A program made the translations under genes and the position numbers. Of a stretch of 64,000 nucleotides of DNA, positions 49,366 to 60,235 are shown piece after piece. The stretch is from positions 188,316,809-188,380,808 of the forward strand of contig NC_133661.1 of the NCBI RefSeq assembly GCF_037893015.1, written 5' to 3'. Position 1 is the first letter of the stretch. Every line of letters starts with the position of its first letter. This DNA comes from Macrotis lagotis (lineage: Eukaryota; Chordata; Mammalia; Peramelemorphia; Peramelidae). The notes under the pieces are model-generated. The model saw only the letters and a list, made by a program, of their open reading frames with translations. It was not told the origin of the DNA and searched no databases.

Positions 49366-50149
49366 CCTCCATGCTCTCTTCCCTCTGTTTTTTATATTTC
49401 CCCTTTTTTCAGTTTATCCGTATTCCCCAGTATTTTGTTTCTGAATACCACCACCTTCAGTGTGTTTGCCCTCCTATATAACTCCCCACCCCTTTCTTTC
49501 CCCTTTCCCTTCCCTTTCCTTTTTCTCCTTTTTTCCTTCCCTTCCTTCTCTTAGTTCCCCTTTAACTCCCCCTTCCCATCCCCACTCCCCTTTTCCCCTT
49601 TTAATACTTGAGAGGTAAGATAAATGTCTTAAATTAACTGAATATGTGTGTGTGAGTTAACTTTAAGCCAAGTCTGATGAAAGGATGATTCAGGTGCTTC
49701 TCACCTCCTCCCTCTTTCCCCTCTCTTACAATAAGTATTTTGTACCTCTTAATGTAATGAGATTTATCCCATTTAGACTCCTCCATCCTCCTGTTTCCTT
49801 ACTGTTCCACTTTTAAGGAGGTAGTGTTTTTAAATCATTCTATCTGTGTCACAGAAGTCATAAGTGTCCATCTCTTCTGGCTAAGTATATTCTCTCTAAT
49901 AGAGTTACAGTTCTTAAGAGTTATTAGAGACTTTCTCTTAGGTAGCAACATAGCCGGTTCCATCTTACTGGATAGCAGTCTCATGGATAAGTCATTAGTG
50001 ACCATCACTTCTGGCAAAGTATATTCTCTCTAATAGAGTTTCACTTCTCAAGTGTTATGATAATCTTTCTCCCAGTGGGGATATAAGCAGTTTCATTTTA
50101 TTAGATGGTAGTTTTTTTTCTTTTACTCTTTTTTGACCTTTTCTTGTAT

Positions 50150-51139
50150 CTCTTGAGCCTGTTGTTTGATGTCCAAATTTTCTATTTATCTCTGGTCTTT
50201 TCATCAAGAAATATTGGAAGTCTCCCATTTTGTTAAATATCCATCTTTCCCCCTGGAAGAGAAGGCTCAGCTTTGCTTAGGAATGGATTCTTGATTGCAT
50301 CCCAAGCTCTCTTGCTCTTTGGTACATCTCATTTGAGGCCATTCAATCCTGTAATGTTGTTGCAGCCAGGTCCTGAGTAATCCTTACTGTGGCTCCTTGG
50401 TATTGTTTCTTTCTGACTGCTTGTAGGATTTTCTTTTATCTGATAGTTTTGGAATTTGGCCACAGCATTTCTTGATGTTTTCATTTTAGGATCTCTTTCC
50501 AGAGGAGATTGATGTATTCTTTCAATAACTATTTTTCCCCTATGGTTCTATGGTATCAAGGCACTTTTCCATCACAAAATCTGCAATTTTAAATCCAGGA
50601 TTTTATTCTCTTCAATTTCAGAAAGATAAATAATTCTCAGGTTGAACCTTTTTGATCTATTCTTCAAGTCAGTGGTTTTGCTGATGAGGTATTTTTCATT
50701 TTCTTCTGCTTTTTCCATTTTTTGGTTTTGTTTCATAGTCTCTTGCTATCTCATGAAGTCATTAGTTTCCACAGACTCCATTCTATTTTTTTTAGAGATA
50801 AATTATCTTCATTTACCTTTTGTAAATATGATTCCAATTGGTCAGTTCTAACTTTATAAGGTTTTTCCATTTGCCCAGTTGTGGATCTGAGTGAATTATT
50901 GTCATTTTGTATTTGTCCATTTGTATTTTCCAAGGATTTGTTCTCCTGTTATAAGGTGTTAATTTTCTCTCCCTAATTTTCCAATTGATTTTTAAGCTCC
51001 CTCCTGATTTCTTCAAGGAAGTCTTTCTGTGCTGGAGACCAGATCATATTCTTCTCAAAGGTTCTAGGTCTTTCTGAGTTAGGGTCTATTTCTTGTAGGA
51101 AATTTTCTATGTTCCCTCGTTCCGCTGTCCTCTCTTCAT
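50150..51139 (-). pseudogene. L1-D ORF1 remnant
   Basis: The minus-strand start at 51139 gives MKRGQRNEG, as in L1-B's MKKSQYKGG. Open pieces at 50813-51016 and 50751-50933 cover the N-terminal coiled coil (for example LTNWNHIYKR and VRTDQLESYLQKVNEDNLSL). The RRM-like and C-terminal domains can be followed to about 50150 in broken frames, with text matching the EKLNFLFQG region of L1-B near 50240-50260. Stops and frameshifts are numerous. Confidence 0.78.
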
Positions 51140-52150
51140 TTTACTAAGAACTTGTTTTGGGAACAGACTATTTCACAGAGGATTGGTGTTGAGATCCCTA
51201 GAGGCTTTACTCACTGGGTTTAGTAAGTCCAAGTAGGCTGGCCAGTAGGCTATGTTGGTTGCTTTCTCTGTAGTGTCTTTGACCTTAATTTGAGCCCTTC
51301 TCCCTCGGCCTGGTTGAAGCTTCTGAAAACTTTTATCTTCCAACAATGGGCAAGGTAATTGCTCTCCCTATTTACAGCTGAGAGACCTCTGCTACTCTCA
51401 CATGAGCCTGGGGTGGAGGTGGGCTGTGATTATGTTTATTCTGGGAAAAGGATTCAGTTGAAATGAAAGTATGGACCCTGAGTTCCTTTGGAACAGAGGA
51501 GGTCAGGGATCAATGTCTGTAACTGTCCCACAATGGAGCTCACCCTCCAGCCCTTCCAGGAAGCTCCAGACCATCAGTGCCCCCACCAATGCCTCTGCTC
51601 CCCAGTTGGCCCACACCCCCAAGGCAGATCAGGCAAGTTCTTGCCCTGGCTCACCCAAATCTGCTGTTCACACCTTAGCCTAGGGCGGAGGTAGGCTGTG
51701 ATCATGTTTTTTCTGGGAGAAGGCCTCAGCTGAAGTGAAGCTATGGACCCCATGTTCCTATGGATCAGAGGAGTCCAGGGATAAATGTCTGCAACTCTTC
51801 CACATTGGAATTCACCCTCCAGTCCTGCCAGCAAGCTCCAGACCATCTGTGCCACTACCAATGCCTCTGCTCCAAAGTTGCCCCCCACCCCTGTGGAAGA
51901 TCAGGCCAGTCTCACTCTGTTTCTCAGAATATCACCCTGTCCTGTGCTCCTGGAAGAGTCCACACTCTGCACCCAGGCTCACCCACCATCCCGGAAGACA
52001 AACCTTGAGGTAGATGTTCTTCTCCTAGCTTTTCTTTCTGTGTTTTGTCAATCAGATTTCTGTTAAGAGGTTTGTTTCATATTATTTATGAGGGAAGATC
52101 AGGAGATTAACCCAGTGCCTGTCTTTTCTCCACCATCTTGGTCAGAAGTC
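51140..52150 (-). promoter_or_regulatory. L1-D 5' UTR with duplicated unit
   Basis: GC-rich leader containing two tandem copies of an approximately 270-bp unit (51406-51677 and 51678-51935) and a 5' terminal block shared with L1-B. ORFs of up to 104 codons on both strands here come from base composition. Promoter role is inferred from the family. Confidence 0.7.
51406..51935. repeat. Two tandem monomer-like units in the L1-D leader
   Basis: Unit 1 starts GCCTGGGGTGGAGGTGGGCT and unit 2 starts GCCTAGGGCGGAGGTAGGCT. Both continue with GTGAT-ATGTTT-TTCTGGGA, then AGGATTCAGTTGAA or AGGCCTCAGCTGAA. Both then have AAGCTCCAGACCATC and CCAATGCCTCTGCTCC. L1-B has one unit at about 8560-8900. Confidence 0.85.
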
Positions 52151-52209
52151 AATTTATATAACTTTGAATAAAAACTTCTTAATTTCTTTAGGTAATATTT
52201 AACCTTTCT

Positions 52210-52552
52210 TTATTTTAAATTAATTTTTATTAAATATATTATTTGAGTTTTACAATCCCCCCCAATCTTACATCCCTCCCTCCACTCACCCACAGAAAGC
52301 AATCTGTCAGTCTTTACTTTGTTTCCATGTTGTACCTTGATCCAAATTGGGTGTGATGAGAGAGAAATCTTATCCTTAGAGATCAGACAATAAGATATCT
52401 GTGTTTTTCTAAATTGCATGGGATAGTCCTTGAACTTTGTTCAAACTCCACAGCTCCTTATCTGGATACAGATGGCACTCTCCTTTGCAGACAGCCCAAA
52501 ATTGCTCCCGATTGTTGCACTGATGGAATGAGCGAGTCCTTCAAGGTTGAAC
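52210..52552 (-). mobile_element. L1-E: short 5'-truncated L1 tail with perfect 15-bp target duplication
   Basis: T-rich start, then GAGTTTTACAATCCCCCCC, GCAATCTGTCAGTCTTTACT, GATCCAAATTGGGTGTGATG and CTCCGATTGTTGCAC-type text. This is the antisense 3' UTR of the same L1 group as L1-A and L1-D. ATATTTAACCTTTCT lies at 52195-52209 and again at 52553-52567. The insert is 343 bp. Confidence 0.96.
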
Positions 52553-52567
52553 ATATTTAACCTTTCT

Positions 52568-53869
52568 AAGTAACTTCTTTGGTTGTCTTCCATCTCCAGT
52601 TTCTAATCTCTAAAATGAAGGGAATAGACAAGTTGATTTCTAAGATTGCTTTCAGCTTTAAATTCTTATTCCTAATTCTTAAATAAAAATTAACAATAAA
52701 AAATAATAAGTAGTTAGGATTGTCAATCTCATGCCATTTTAACAATAGAGATTAATTTTTTTAGCTTTGTATTTTCCTTACTATAGTTGTTTTCATAAAT
52801 TTGTTAAGAATGATTAAATACCATGTGTTTTTTAACTTTTAAATTACTTTATTAGTGATTATTTCCAACAGAACTTTTTTGTCTGAGAAACATTTTTGAA
52901 GATCACCTGAATTTTATTGTTATGTTTGTAGTCATAATTTTGTATAAAATGAAGAATATTTTCCCTTGAAGACCTATTTTGTACCTTCTCAGGAAGAAGG
53001 AAACCTATTGTAAAGGAAGAATTTTCACTTCATTTGAAGAGAATTGTCAACACCCTATCCTTCCTTCAAACTTGGTGTAATTTATCTGAACAGCAAAACT
53101 GTATTCTATGCTACACTGCCAAATATCACAGTCTTCAAAGGATGTGTCTTCAATAACTGCTGAAAAGAAAACAGTCATCAGAAAGGGAATATTTGCTCAT
53201 TTTAACAGTGCTGTATTTTTTCCATAGAAAAGTAATTTAAATTTAAAGCATAAAATTGTGGTACCCATTGGTTTTCTCTCTTTCATTCAGTCATAGAATC
53301 ATCAAAAAAAAGTTCATCTTTCCCTGTCCCAGGCAGGCATATACCTAAAGCCACCGATTGTGGGATGAAGTAAACAGCATTCAAGTTTTTTAAAATATCT
53401 TTTATTGTTTCTTAATGCACATTCTTTCAAAATCTGTGTACAAATAAAGATAATTTTAGATGTTCTCAGCATTCTAATCATTATCTACCTTTGAAAAGGA
53501 AACTTCTGCTCTTGCATAAATGCAATGATTACTTAATTTTTGGTTTGAATTCCTTTGAACATTGTGTAATATACTATTTGCAGTACCTTAATGCAAATCA
53601 CATAACCATACTAGACCTCAGTTAGTTCATTGTAAAATGAAGGCATTGAGCCTCTAACATTCTCTGTAGCTCTAGACCTATGATTCCATGATCCAATAAG
53701 CATGGGTGTTCATAGAATGTGGGCCAGGTGTGATGGAACAATTTGGATCAACTCTTACCAATTTTTTTCTCTGGTGACTTGCCTCCCTGGATAAACTTGC
53801 TCATTTTCTATACCTTATGCCTAAAAGTTATACTTTTTTTGTCAGCATATGTATGGTGATTACAAACTA
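52568..53869. other. 1.3 kb without a recognisable gene
   Basis: CR1/L3-tailed SINE scraps are likely at about 52590-52690 and 53610-53700 (CCTCAGTTAGTTCATTGTAA, then AGCTCTAGACCTATGATTCC). No ORF of note. Confidence 0.5.
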
Positions 53870-54733
53870 TGGATATTCTAATCCTCCCAATTCTTTTTGT
53901 TGGTTTATTTATTTTATATTACTACAATAATCATATTTTGAGAGTACACAAAATCAGCCCCCTAATAACAAATCAGTCTGTTACTTTCTCTGGAGTCCTC
54001 CCTCCCAGAAAGTTGAAAAGCCTCAAGAATAGTGAGAGAGAACAAAAAAGGGACTTCAGTCTGTGTTCAGATTCCAATGGCTCTGTCTCTAGGATAAGAT
54101 GCCATCTTTATCAATTTCCACCAGAGTAGTTGCTTCAATATTTTTCCCACAGTTGCTATTACTATCTGTATTCCCTTTGAATCCATTCCTCCCCACTCTC
54201 ATTTATTACATTCTCTTTCTCCTTTCATGTTTCCCTGTTCAGAAGTGTGTGGTATCTGAGTACCCTTTCCCACAATCTTCCCTCTCTTCTATCACCTAAA
54301 ACCACTTTTCCTCCTCTGATTCCCCCTTATCCCATCCCTTTCCTCTCATTTTTCTCTAAGTTATAATAGAGCTCTATAACCTATTAAGTGCATATGTTAT
54401 TTCCTCTATGAATCATTTCTAATGAGAATGAAGGTCCATTCATTCCCCCTCACCTTCCCCATTCCACTCCATTTTAAAAGCTTTTTCTTGACTCTTATGT
54501 AAAATATCTTAGCCCCTTCTTCCTCTCCTTTCTCTTCCTCCCAGTACTTTCCTTTATCACCCATTGACTCCATCTTTTTACTACATTATACCATTATATT
54601 TATCTCCTTCCTGTGCCTTATCTATATATGCTCCTTCTAACAGCTCTTATGAATGAAAAAGTTCATATGAGTTATCAGCATCTTCTTGCCTTGCAGGAAT
54701 ACAAAGAACTAAACATCATCAAGTTCCTCATAA

Positions 54734-55125
54734 CTAATCTTTTTGTCTACTCCCTCTATGTTTCATCTGAGTCTTGTACTTGGATATCAAACTTTCTGTT
54801 CTGCTCTGGTCATTTTGATAGTAAAGTTTGAAAGCCCCCTGTTTAATTGAAAGTCCATCTTTTCCCTGGAAGTGGATGTTCAATTTTGCTGGGTATCTGA
54901 TTCTTGGTTGTAAAACAAGATCTTTTGACTTCCACAATATCATATTCTAACCATACAAGCCCTTGAAGTAGATGCTGCCAGATCCTGTGTACTTCTGACT
55001 ACAGAGCCATGGTAGTTGAATTGCTAGTTTCTGGCAAGTTTTAGTATTTTATTTTTGACTTAGGAGTTTGGAATTTGGCTATAATATTTCTGGAAGTTTT
55101 TCGTTTGAGATCTCTTTTAGGAAAG
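54734..55125 (-). pseudogene. HAL1 ORF1 C-terminal remnant
   Basis: The minus strand reads ERDLKRKTSRNIIAKFQ, matching the ERDPK..FQN step of L1 ORF1. In the 69-codon open piece at 54734-54943 it continues with SKDLVLQPRIRYPAKLNIHF, the PRIxYPxKLNFxFQGK step, and a K-rich tail (SKYKTQMKHRGSR). The N-terminal coiled-coil half is absent. The frame is broken between the two parts. Confidence 0.75.
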
Positions 55126-55126
55126 G

Positions 55127-55470
55127 TGTGTTAGGGACTGTTGTGTGGGGGAATATTGTAAATCTTCATTACCTCATGCCCTTGATTACAAGAACAGTGT
55201 TTTACTAAGTGCCACAGAGTGGGAGTAGATTAGAGACTGGGGAAGATATTTAAGAACTTGCATTTTGGTAAATAAATGGAGACTTTGGTGTACAAGGGGA
55301 GAACTTGTCTTCCTTGTCTCCTGCCCCTTCAACTCTTTCCTGGGGAAGGATAAGGGAGTCTGGAAAGGGACTCAACCTAGGTCAGTGAATTCCCTCAATT
55401 TCTATTTTATCCTCTGCTTCAAGGATCTCAGGGCAATGAGGAAAGTCCCTGTTTAGATATGGTGGCATTG
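55127..55470 (+). other. Possible solo LTR or other insert in the HAL1
   Basis: About 340 bp replaces the N-terminal half of ORF1. It begins TGTGTTAGGGACTG and has a TATA-like GATATTTAAGAAC. It then has AATAAATGGAGAC followed by a C/T-rich stretch, an arrangement like the R/U5 part of a retroviral LTR. A clean CA end and target duplication could not be fixed, so this is only a candidate fossil. Confidence 0.28.
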
Positions 55471-55985
55471 TGGGCGCCCAAACTGCACCCTGGATCTTAG
55501 CGTGAGCAAAAAGCTGAGTCCTGCTCAAAGGAGAGCAGAGAGACCTCTGCAGTCTCCCCCCAATCCACTTACTGTCTGTGAGCTGAAAGTTCTGAAAGTG
55601 CTGGGTGGCTCCATTGATTCCTGCTGCAGGTTCTCACCACAGGGCTGCTCTGAGGCTGGTGCTCCACTCTGGTGTGGCAGAGTTTTCTTACCAACCTTTC
55701 CAGCTCTCCCCAGTGATCCCTGGGCTAAGAGGCATGGAAACTGCCCTCCTGCCACAGAGCCAGGTGACCAGCTCAGCTGCCCTGTGCTGTGGCTCTTCCA
55801 AACCCTTGGTCCTGGTGAAGCAGACCTTTCCAACTTTCTAAGTTGTCTTAGACTGGAAAATTGTATCTTTCTGTGGCTTCTGCCCCTCTACATTTTTGGT
55901 TAGAGTCATGATTTGATGGTTTTCGGATTTTGGGAGGGAATAAGTTTCCAGGAATTCCTGTCTTCATGCCACAATCTTGGAACCC
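55470..55985 (-). promoter_or_regulatory. HAL1/L1-type 5' UTR
   Basis: GC-rich leader, on the minus strand starting at the TTCCAAGATTGTGGC end and running to GAGCAGGACTCAGC and GTTTGGGCGCCCACAATG. A 133-codon ORF on the + strand (55502-55903) and two others lie in it; they are attributed to base composition. Confidence 0.5.
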
Positions 55986-57329
55986 TTCCCCTCCCCACCC
56001 AATTCTTTCTTTAACTGCAGGCCTTCACAATTTAAACTTGTTTTAGTTACTGGGCATCCTCAACCCTGACTACTAATTCAGAGATTTATTCTTTTCTTAG
56101 GAAAATGAAAGGAAGTTAAGTATGATATTATGAATTTGAAGAGGGGTCTTTTTTCAGTATTGACCATATTTCAGTACTGACCATATTTGAAAAGAATGGT
56201 AGCACCTTTCATGATGATGACATGTGATTCACAAATCTTCCTTTTCTGAAGAAAAACAAAATAAAACAGAACTAATCACTGAGAGAACTGAGATAGTTAG
56301 ATATGAGACAGAAAAGATGATTTTTAAGAGGACCCTAAAATGGTATGGAAGACCAGTCCAAATGCAGTTATTCCCACATCAGTCAATTTGTCCCGTGGGT
56401 TATTCTTTCAACTACCTTTGCTTTAAGACTGCCCCAAATCGTGCATGATGCATTCACAACCTCAAAAGAATATGATGGAAAATAGTATAATCAAAATTTT
56501 TAATACAGAATGAATAGTAATTATGTATATTACTGTTCTTGATCCTACACAGGAATTGCCATGAAAAAATTTCTTTTGTTTAGTATTCTAGAGCCATTTA
56601 TAACAATTTGGGGGGCTTGTCTCAAAACATTAATGTAAATCTTTTCCTGATGCTTTCCAGAAATAACACAAGAAAATAATACATGCAAATGGCTTGATTT
56701 CAAGCCCACTTTCTTGGTGTACTTTGCTGGAGAAATATCTCAAGAGATTCCAGGGAAGATTGGCCTGAGTTTGGAGCCCAGAGTGATTAAAATGTCTGTG
56801 GGGGGTAGAATCACAGAAAAGGGGTGATTTCCAGGGTGATGTTGGTGGCCAGAACCAACCTGGACTGGCTGAGAAGTCCTCCAGGTGGGAGGTGGTCTGT
56901 CCCAGAGGAGTGGCCAGAGGATAATAGGGTGACTCAAATGAGGGGGAATTTGATTCCCTCCCCAGGAATTTCCACATGGCTGGTAGCTGGAAGCCAAGGA
57001 GACCAGAAGGAAGGAAGCCAGCTGGATCCAGTGCTGTAGTTTTGGGATGTGAGTGCTGGATGATCTGTATAAATTTCTTTACCAGAAGACAAAGTATCAA
57101 AAAGTCACAAGAGCTGGAGACAACTTTTTGGAACCAATTCACAAGATGCAGGACACTGGATGTCTCCAGGGGAGAAGAGAAGAGAAAAGGGGAGACACTG
57201 GACCAGATCATCTCCACCTATGTGTACATTTTTTAGTCAGGGCACCTGTATGTGTAACTTCCTTAATTCTTCTTCTGGAGGTTCTGCTGAGGGTTTAAGA
57301 AAACAGCTAATCAGAAGTGCTGCTAGCTT
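55986..57329. other. 1.3 kb of unidentified sequence including a GC-richer part
   Basis: The AT-rich left part includes a 17-bp direct duplication TCAGTATTGACCATATT/TCAGTACTGACCATATT (56154-56187). From about 56620 to 57300 the sequence is GC-richer and matches none of the repeat families recognised elsewhere in the window. It contains the 195-codon minus-strand ORF listed separately. Confidence 0.5.
56630..57217 (-). CDS. Unidentified 195-codon ORF (hypothetical, probably not a gene)
   Basis: The longest open frame in the window outside the olfactory receptor and the L1-A RT. The predicted protein begins MEMIWSSVSPFLFSSPLETS. It has a hydrophobic patch at about residues 37-53 (CDFLILCLLVKKFIQII), a Pro/Ser-rich middle (SPGWFWPPTSPWKSP) and a C-terminal hydrophobic patch (FACIIFLCYFW). 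No known domain was recognised. The opposite strand also carries long frames (56976-57236), so the openness may come from base composition in this GC-richer patch. No promoter, splice site or poly(A) signal was tied to it. It could also be the remains of an unrecognised repeat. Confidence 0.15.
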   Translation of the reverse strand: MEMIWSSVSPFLFSSPLETSSVLHLVNWFQKVVSSSCDFLILCLLVKKFIQIIQHSHPKTTALDPAGFLPSGLLGFQLPAMWKFLGRESNSPSFESPYYPLATPLGQTTSHLEDFSASPGWFWPPTSPWKSPLFCDSTPHRHFNHSGLQTQANLPWNLLRYFSSKVHQESGLEIKPFACIIFLCYFWKASGKDLH

Positions 57330-60050
57330 TAATCCCTTAATTTTAATGTATTACTTTTTAAATCATTCCATCAAAATCAATTTATGCCATTACCTTCCAA
57401 GTATACTACATTTTTTAAGTTATAAGTGTCATCTTCACATATAGAAATATAACCAGTTTAATCTTTCCTTTTCATTTCCCTTTCTTCCCCTTTTGTTTAT
57501 TTCTTGAGTCTCATATTTGAAGAACTAATTTTCTGTCCAGCTCTGGTTTTTTCATCAGCAAATTTGAAAGTCACCTATTTCATTAAATATCCATCTTTTA
57601 CCCCTGAAAAAGTAAACTCAATATTGCTGGGTAATTGATTCTTGGTTATAATCCAAGCTCCTTTGCCCCCAGAATGTCATATTCTAGGCCCTTCAATCTG
57701 TTAATGTGCAATCTTGACTGGGGCACTATGATATATGAATAGTTACTTTCTATCTGGTAATTCTTGAGTTTGCCTACACTATCCATTTTGGAATTCCTTA
57801 CAGAAGGTGATTGGTAGATTCTTTCAGTGCCTGTATTTGCTTCTTATTCTAGGCTTTCAGTTCAGATTCCCTTGATGATTTCTTAAAAAATGTTGTCCAG
57901 GCTCTTATTCTGAACATGGCTTTCACACAGACTAATAATTCTTAAATTATCTCTCTTGGATTTATTTTCCAGGTTAGTTGGTTTTTGTAAGGAAATATTT
58001 TACATTTCTTCAATTTTTTCTTTTTCTTTTTATTATGTTTGCCTGATTCTTGATGCCTCATGGAGTCATTAGCCTCCTATTCCCAAAGGAATTATTTTCT
58101 TGAGTTAGTTCTTGCATCTCCTTTTTCCATTTAGTCAATTCCATTTTTGAAGGATCTATTATTTTTTTACATTTACTCAATTGTATGTTTAATTTATTTT
58201 TTATTGATGTTATACTTTTCCAAATACTTTATGAAAGTTTTTTTTAACATTCATCCATATGCTTACACATGTTTCTAAGAGACAAAATTTCCTTCTACCT
58301 TCCCTTCTACCCCCCCCCCCCATTTTGAACAGTCAGGTTTAACATTATACTTACACATTTGTGTTAAACTTGCTTACAGATTAGCCATTTTTTGTATGAG
58401 GAATTAGGATTAAGGGATAGAAATATATGAGGTTTTTTTTAAAAAAATGTGAAATGTAGTGTTTCTCAGATTCTGAAGGATTTTTCTTATTTTGTTTTGC
58501 TTTTTTTCTTCTTCTGGATGCAGAATAGCATTGTCTATAACTGGTCTCATAGGGTTATCCTAGCTCTCTGACTTGCTGAGATTAGATGCATCCATCAGGG
58601 TTGATCATTTTACAATGTTGTTGCTAATATGTACTTTGTTCTATTGGTCCTGCTCCCCTCACTCATCATCAAATCCTGTAATTCCTTCCGTGCTTCTCTA
58701 GAGTCTAACCATTTATGATTTCTTATATTACAGTAGTATTCTATAATATTCATCTACCATGATTTTTTTAGCCATTCCCCAATTGATGGGCATTCCCTCA
58801 ATTTCCAATTCTTTGCCCTCACAGAAATAGCTGCTATGAATATTTTAGAACACTTGAGACTTTTCACATTTTTTATGATTTCTTCTGGGTATAGGCCTAG
58901 AATTAGAATTTCAGGGTAAGATGTTCTTTGGGCATAGTTCCATGTTCCCCTCCAGAATGGTTGGGTTATTTCACAACTCCACCAGTAATGCATTAATGTC
59001 CCAATCCTCCCACAACCTCTCTAACATTGATCTTTTCCCCTTGTTGTCATAGTAGACCAAAAATTCATAGGTTATCTTTTCCAGGAAATTCTCCTTGAAG
59101 AGGCAGTTTTCATTTTCTTCTATTTTTTCATTGTTTTATTTCTGTTTTATGTAATCTTGGTATGTCATAGAGTATTTAATTTCCATTTGTCCAATTCTAC
59201 TTTTTTGGGGTTTTTTTATTCAGTTAGCTTTTTGTGTTTCCATTGCTTATTCATTAATTTTAAATTTAGATGAGTGGCTTTCCTTTGACAATTGGTCAAT
59301 TTTATTTTACAGTTGAACAATTTATCTGTTAAAATTACTATTTATTTCAGTCACTAAATCTCCTGTGTGACTCTCATTTCTTTATTTTTCTTCTTCTCTT
59401 TTTACAACTCTTCCAAGGAATCTTTTAGAATTTGAGATCAATTCATAAATCCCTTTGAGACTTCACATGTAGGAATTTTTCCACCTCTTCTTCTTCTTAG
59501 CTGGTGTTTTTATTATCCCTGTCAACAATGATTGGTGCTTTTTGTTGTTGTTGTTCATTTTGATAGTTCAATTTTTTCCTATTGTAAAGAGTCTATGGTG
59601 CCAAGCATTTTGTGCTGGGGCCTGGGGAGTCTGATCCATGGTTTTCTACTCTGATGTTTCCAGTGTTTTGATGTTTTCCCACAGCAAGAGGGTCACTCAA
59701 CACACCAGCATTCTAGGACACCAATCTTATTTTCCAAACTGGGCAAGGGACCCTCTCTTCTTGTCTGTTGAGTCAGGACTTGAATTGACCTGAGATAAAA
59801 GGTGTGCTGTGACTAAAAGTCTTTCATTGGCTTCCCAGCTGTTCCACCTCCATTCAACTACACTCACCTTTGACCTACACAAAACAGATATTTTTCATGC
59901 AGTTTCTCCAAGATTTTTCACTGAAAAGTTGTTTCCCTGCTTCTTTTTATGTGTTCTGTCACTTTAGGTTCTGTTTAGAGGCTTCATTAAAAGATTTTTT
60001 TGGAAAATCTCTTGGTACTCCCTACCTTCTCCTATGTGTATTCTTTCAAA
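57330..60050 (-). mobile_element. L1-F: ORF1 and leader of an older L1 or HAL1, antisense, interrupted by L1-G
   Basis: Antisense ORF1 C-terminal text at 57530-57760 (TCTGGTTTTTTCATCAGCAA and TAAATATCCATCTTTTACCC, as in L1-B at 7270-7340) leads into the RRM and coiled-coil regions to about 58160. After L1-G the coiled-coil text resumes at 59065 and passes into a 5' UTR (59400-60050). The TTAGGTTCTGTTTAGAGGCT near its end resembles GATTTCTGTTAAGAGGTTTG near the 5' ends of L1-B and L1-D. Confidence 0.72.
58170..59060 (-). mobile_element. L1-G: 5'-truncated L1 3' end inside L1-F
   Basis: T-rich start, an antisense 3' UTR with a CCCCCCCCCCCC run, then the ORF2 C-terminus. The 79-codon piece at 58754-58993 reads MHYWWSCEITQPFWRGTWNY, then ILGLYPEEIIKNVKSLKCSK and a SIGEWLKKSW end. 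It matches the C-terminal region of L1-C. ORF1 text of L1-F lies on both sides, so this is a nested insertion. Confidence 0.8.
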
Positions 60051-60059
60051 TTATTTATA

Positions 60060-60235
60060 CTCTGGTTCTGTGATATCAGGGATATGTTCCTTGCCAAATT
60101 TCTTTAAAAATTATGTCCAACTCTTATTTAGTTATGACTTTCATGTAGGCTAATAGTTGTGACACCTCTCCTCAATCTATTTTCCTGGTCAGTTATTTTT
60201 CCAATGAGATAGTTCATGTTTTTGTATATTTTTTC
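60060..60235 (-). mobile_element. Small antisense L1 ORF1 fragment
   Basis: Text such as CTCTTATTTAGTTATGACTT, AGGCTAATAGTTG and TTTTCCTGGTCAGTT parallels 57895-57985 of L1-F (CTCTTATTCTGAACATGGCT, AGACTAATAATTC, TTTTCCAGGTTAGTT). It is the same ORF1 region from a different copy. It abuts ORF2 sequence of L1-H, so a deletion or rearrangement is implied. Confidence 0.55.

Larger units (their letters stand above)
45256..52150 (-). mobile_element. L1-D: near full-length LINE-1, antisense
   Basis: About 6.9 kb on the minus strand with 5' UTR (51140-52150), ORF1, inter-ORF region, ORF2 and 3' UTR (about 45270-45610). The 5' end reads GACTTCTGACCAAGATGGTG. Likely target duplications are AATTAACATAACTTTG (45240-45255) and AATTTATATAACTTTG (52151-52166), 14 of 16 identical. 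Its coding regions are decayed, so it is old. Confidence 0.92.
53870..55985 (-). mobile_element. HAL1/L1-like element, antisense, interrupted by non-L1 sequence
   Basis: From right to left on the minus strand there is a leader (about 55985-55470) starting TTCCAAGATTGTGGCATGAA, then about 340 bp of foreign-looking sequence (55127-55470). After that come an ORF1 C-terminal half (55125-54734) and a long 3' UTR matching 9229-10128 in reverse. ORF1 followed directly by a UTR with no ORF2 is the HAL1 layout. Confidence 0.68.

Noticed and set aside
51471-52066. Several overlapping ORFs of 60-104 codons
   Set aside because: They fall in the duplicated 5' UTR units of L1-D and repeat because the DNA is duplicated; they are not genes.
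55470-55500. GGGCGCCCAAACTG resembling a retroviral lysine-tRNA primer site
   Set aside because: The flanking text continues as the antisense HAL1/L1 leader, with no LTR ending directly before it.
55502-55903. 133-codon ORF on the + strand, with others overlapping on both strands
   Set aside because: It lies in the GC-rich antisense leader of a HAL1/L1-type element. Long frames on both strands come from composition, and no protein family was recognised.
56608-56626. TTTGGGGGGCTTGTC resembling a gammaretroviral primer-binding site
   Set aside because: No LTR precedes it and no gag-, pol- or env-like sequence follows; the match is short and probably chance.
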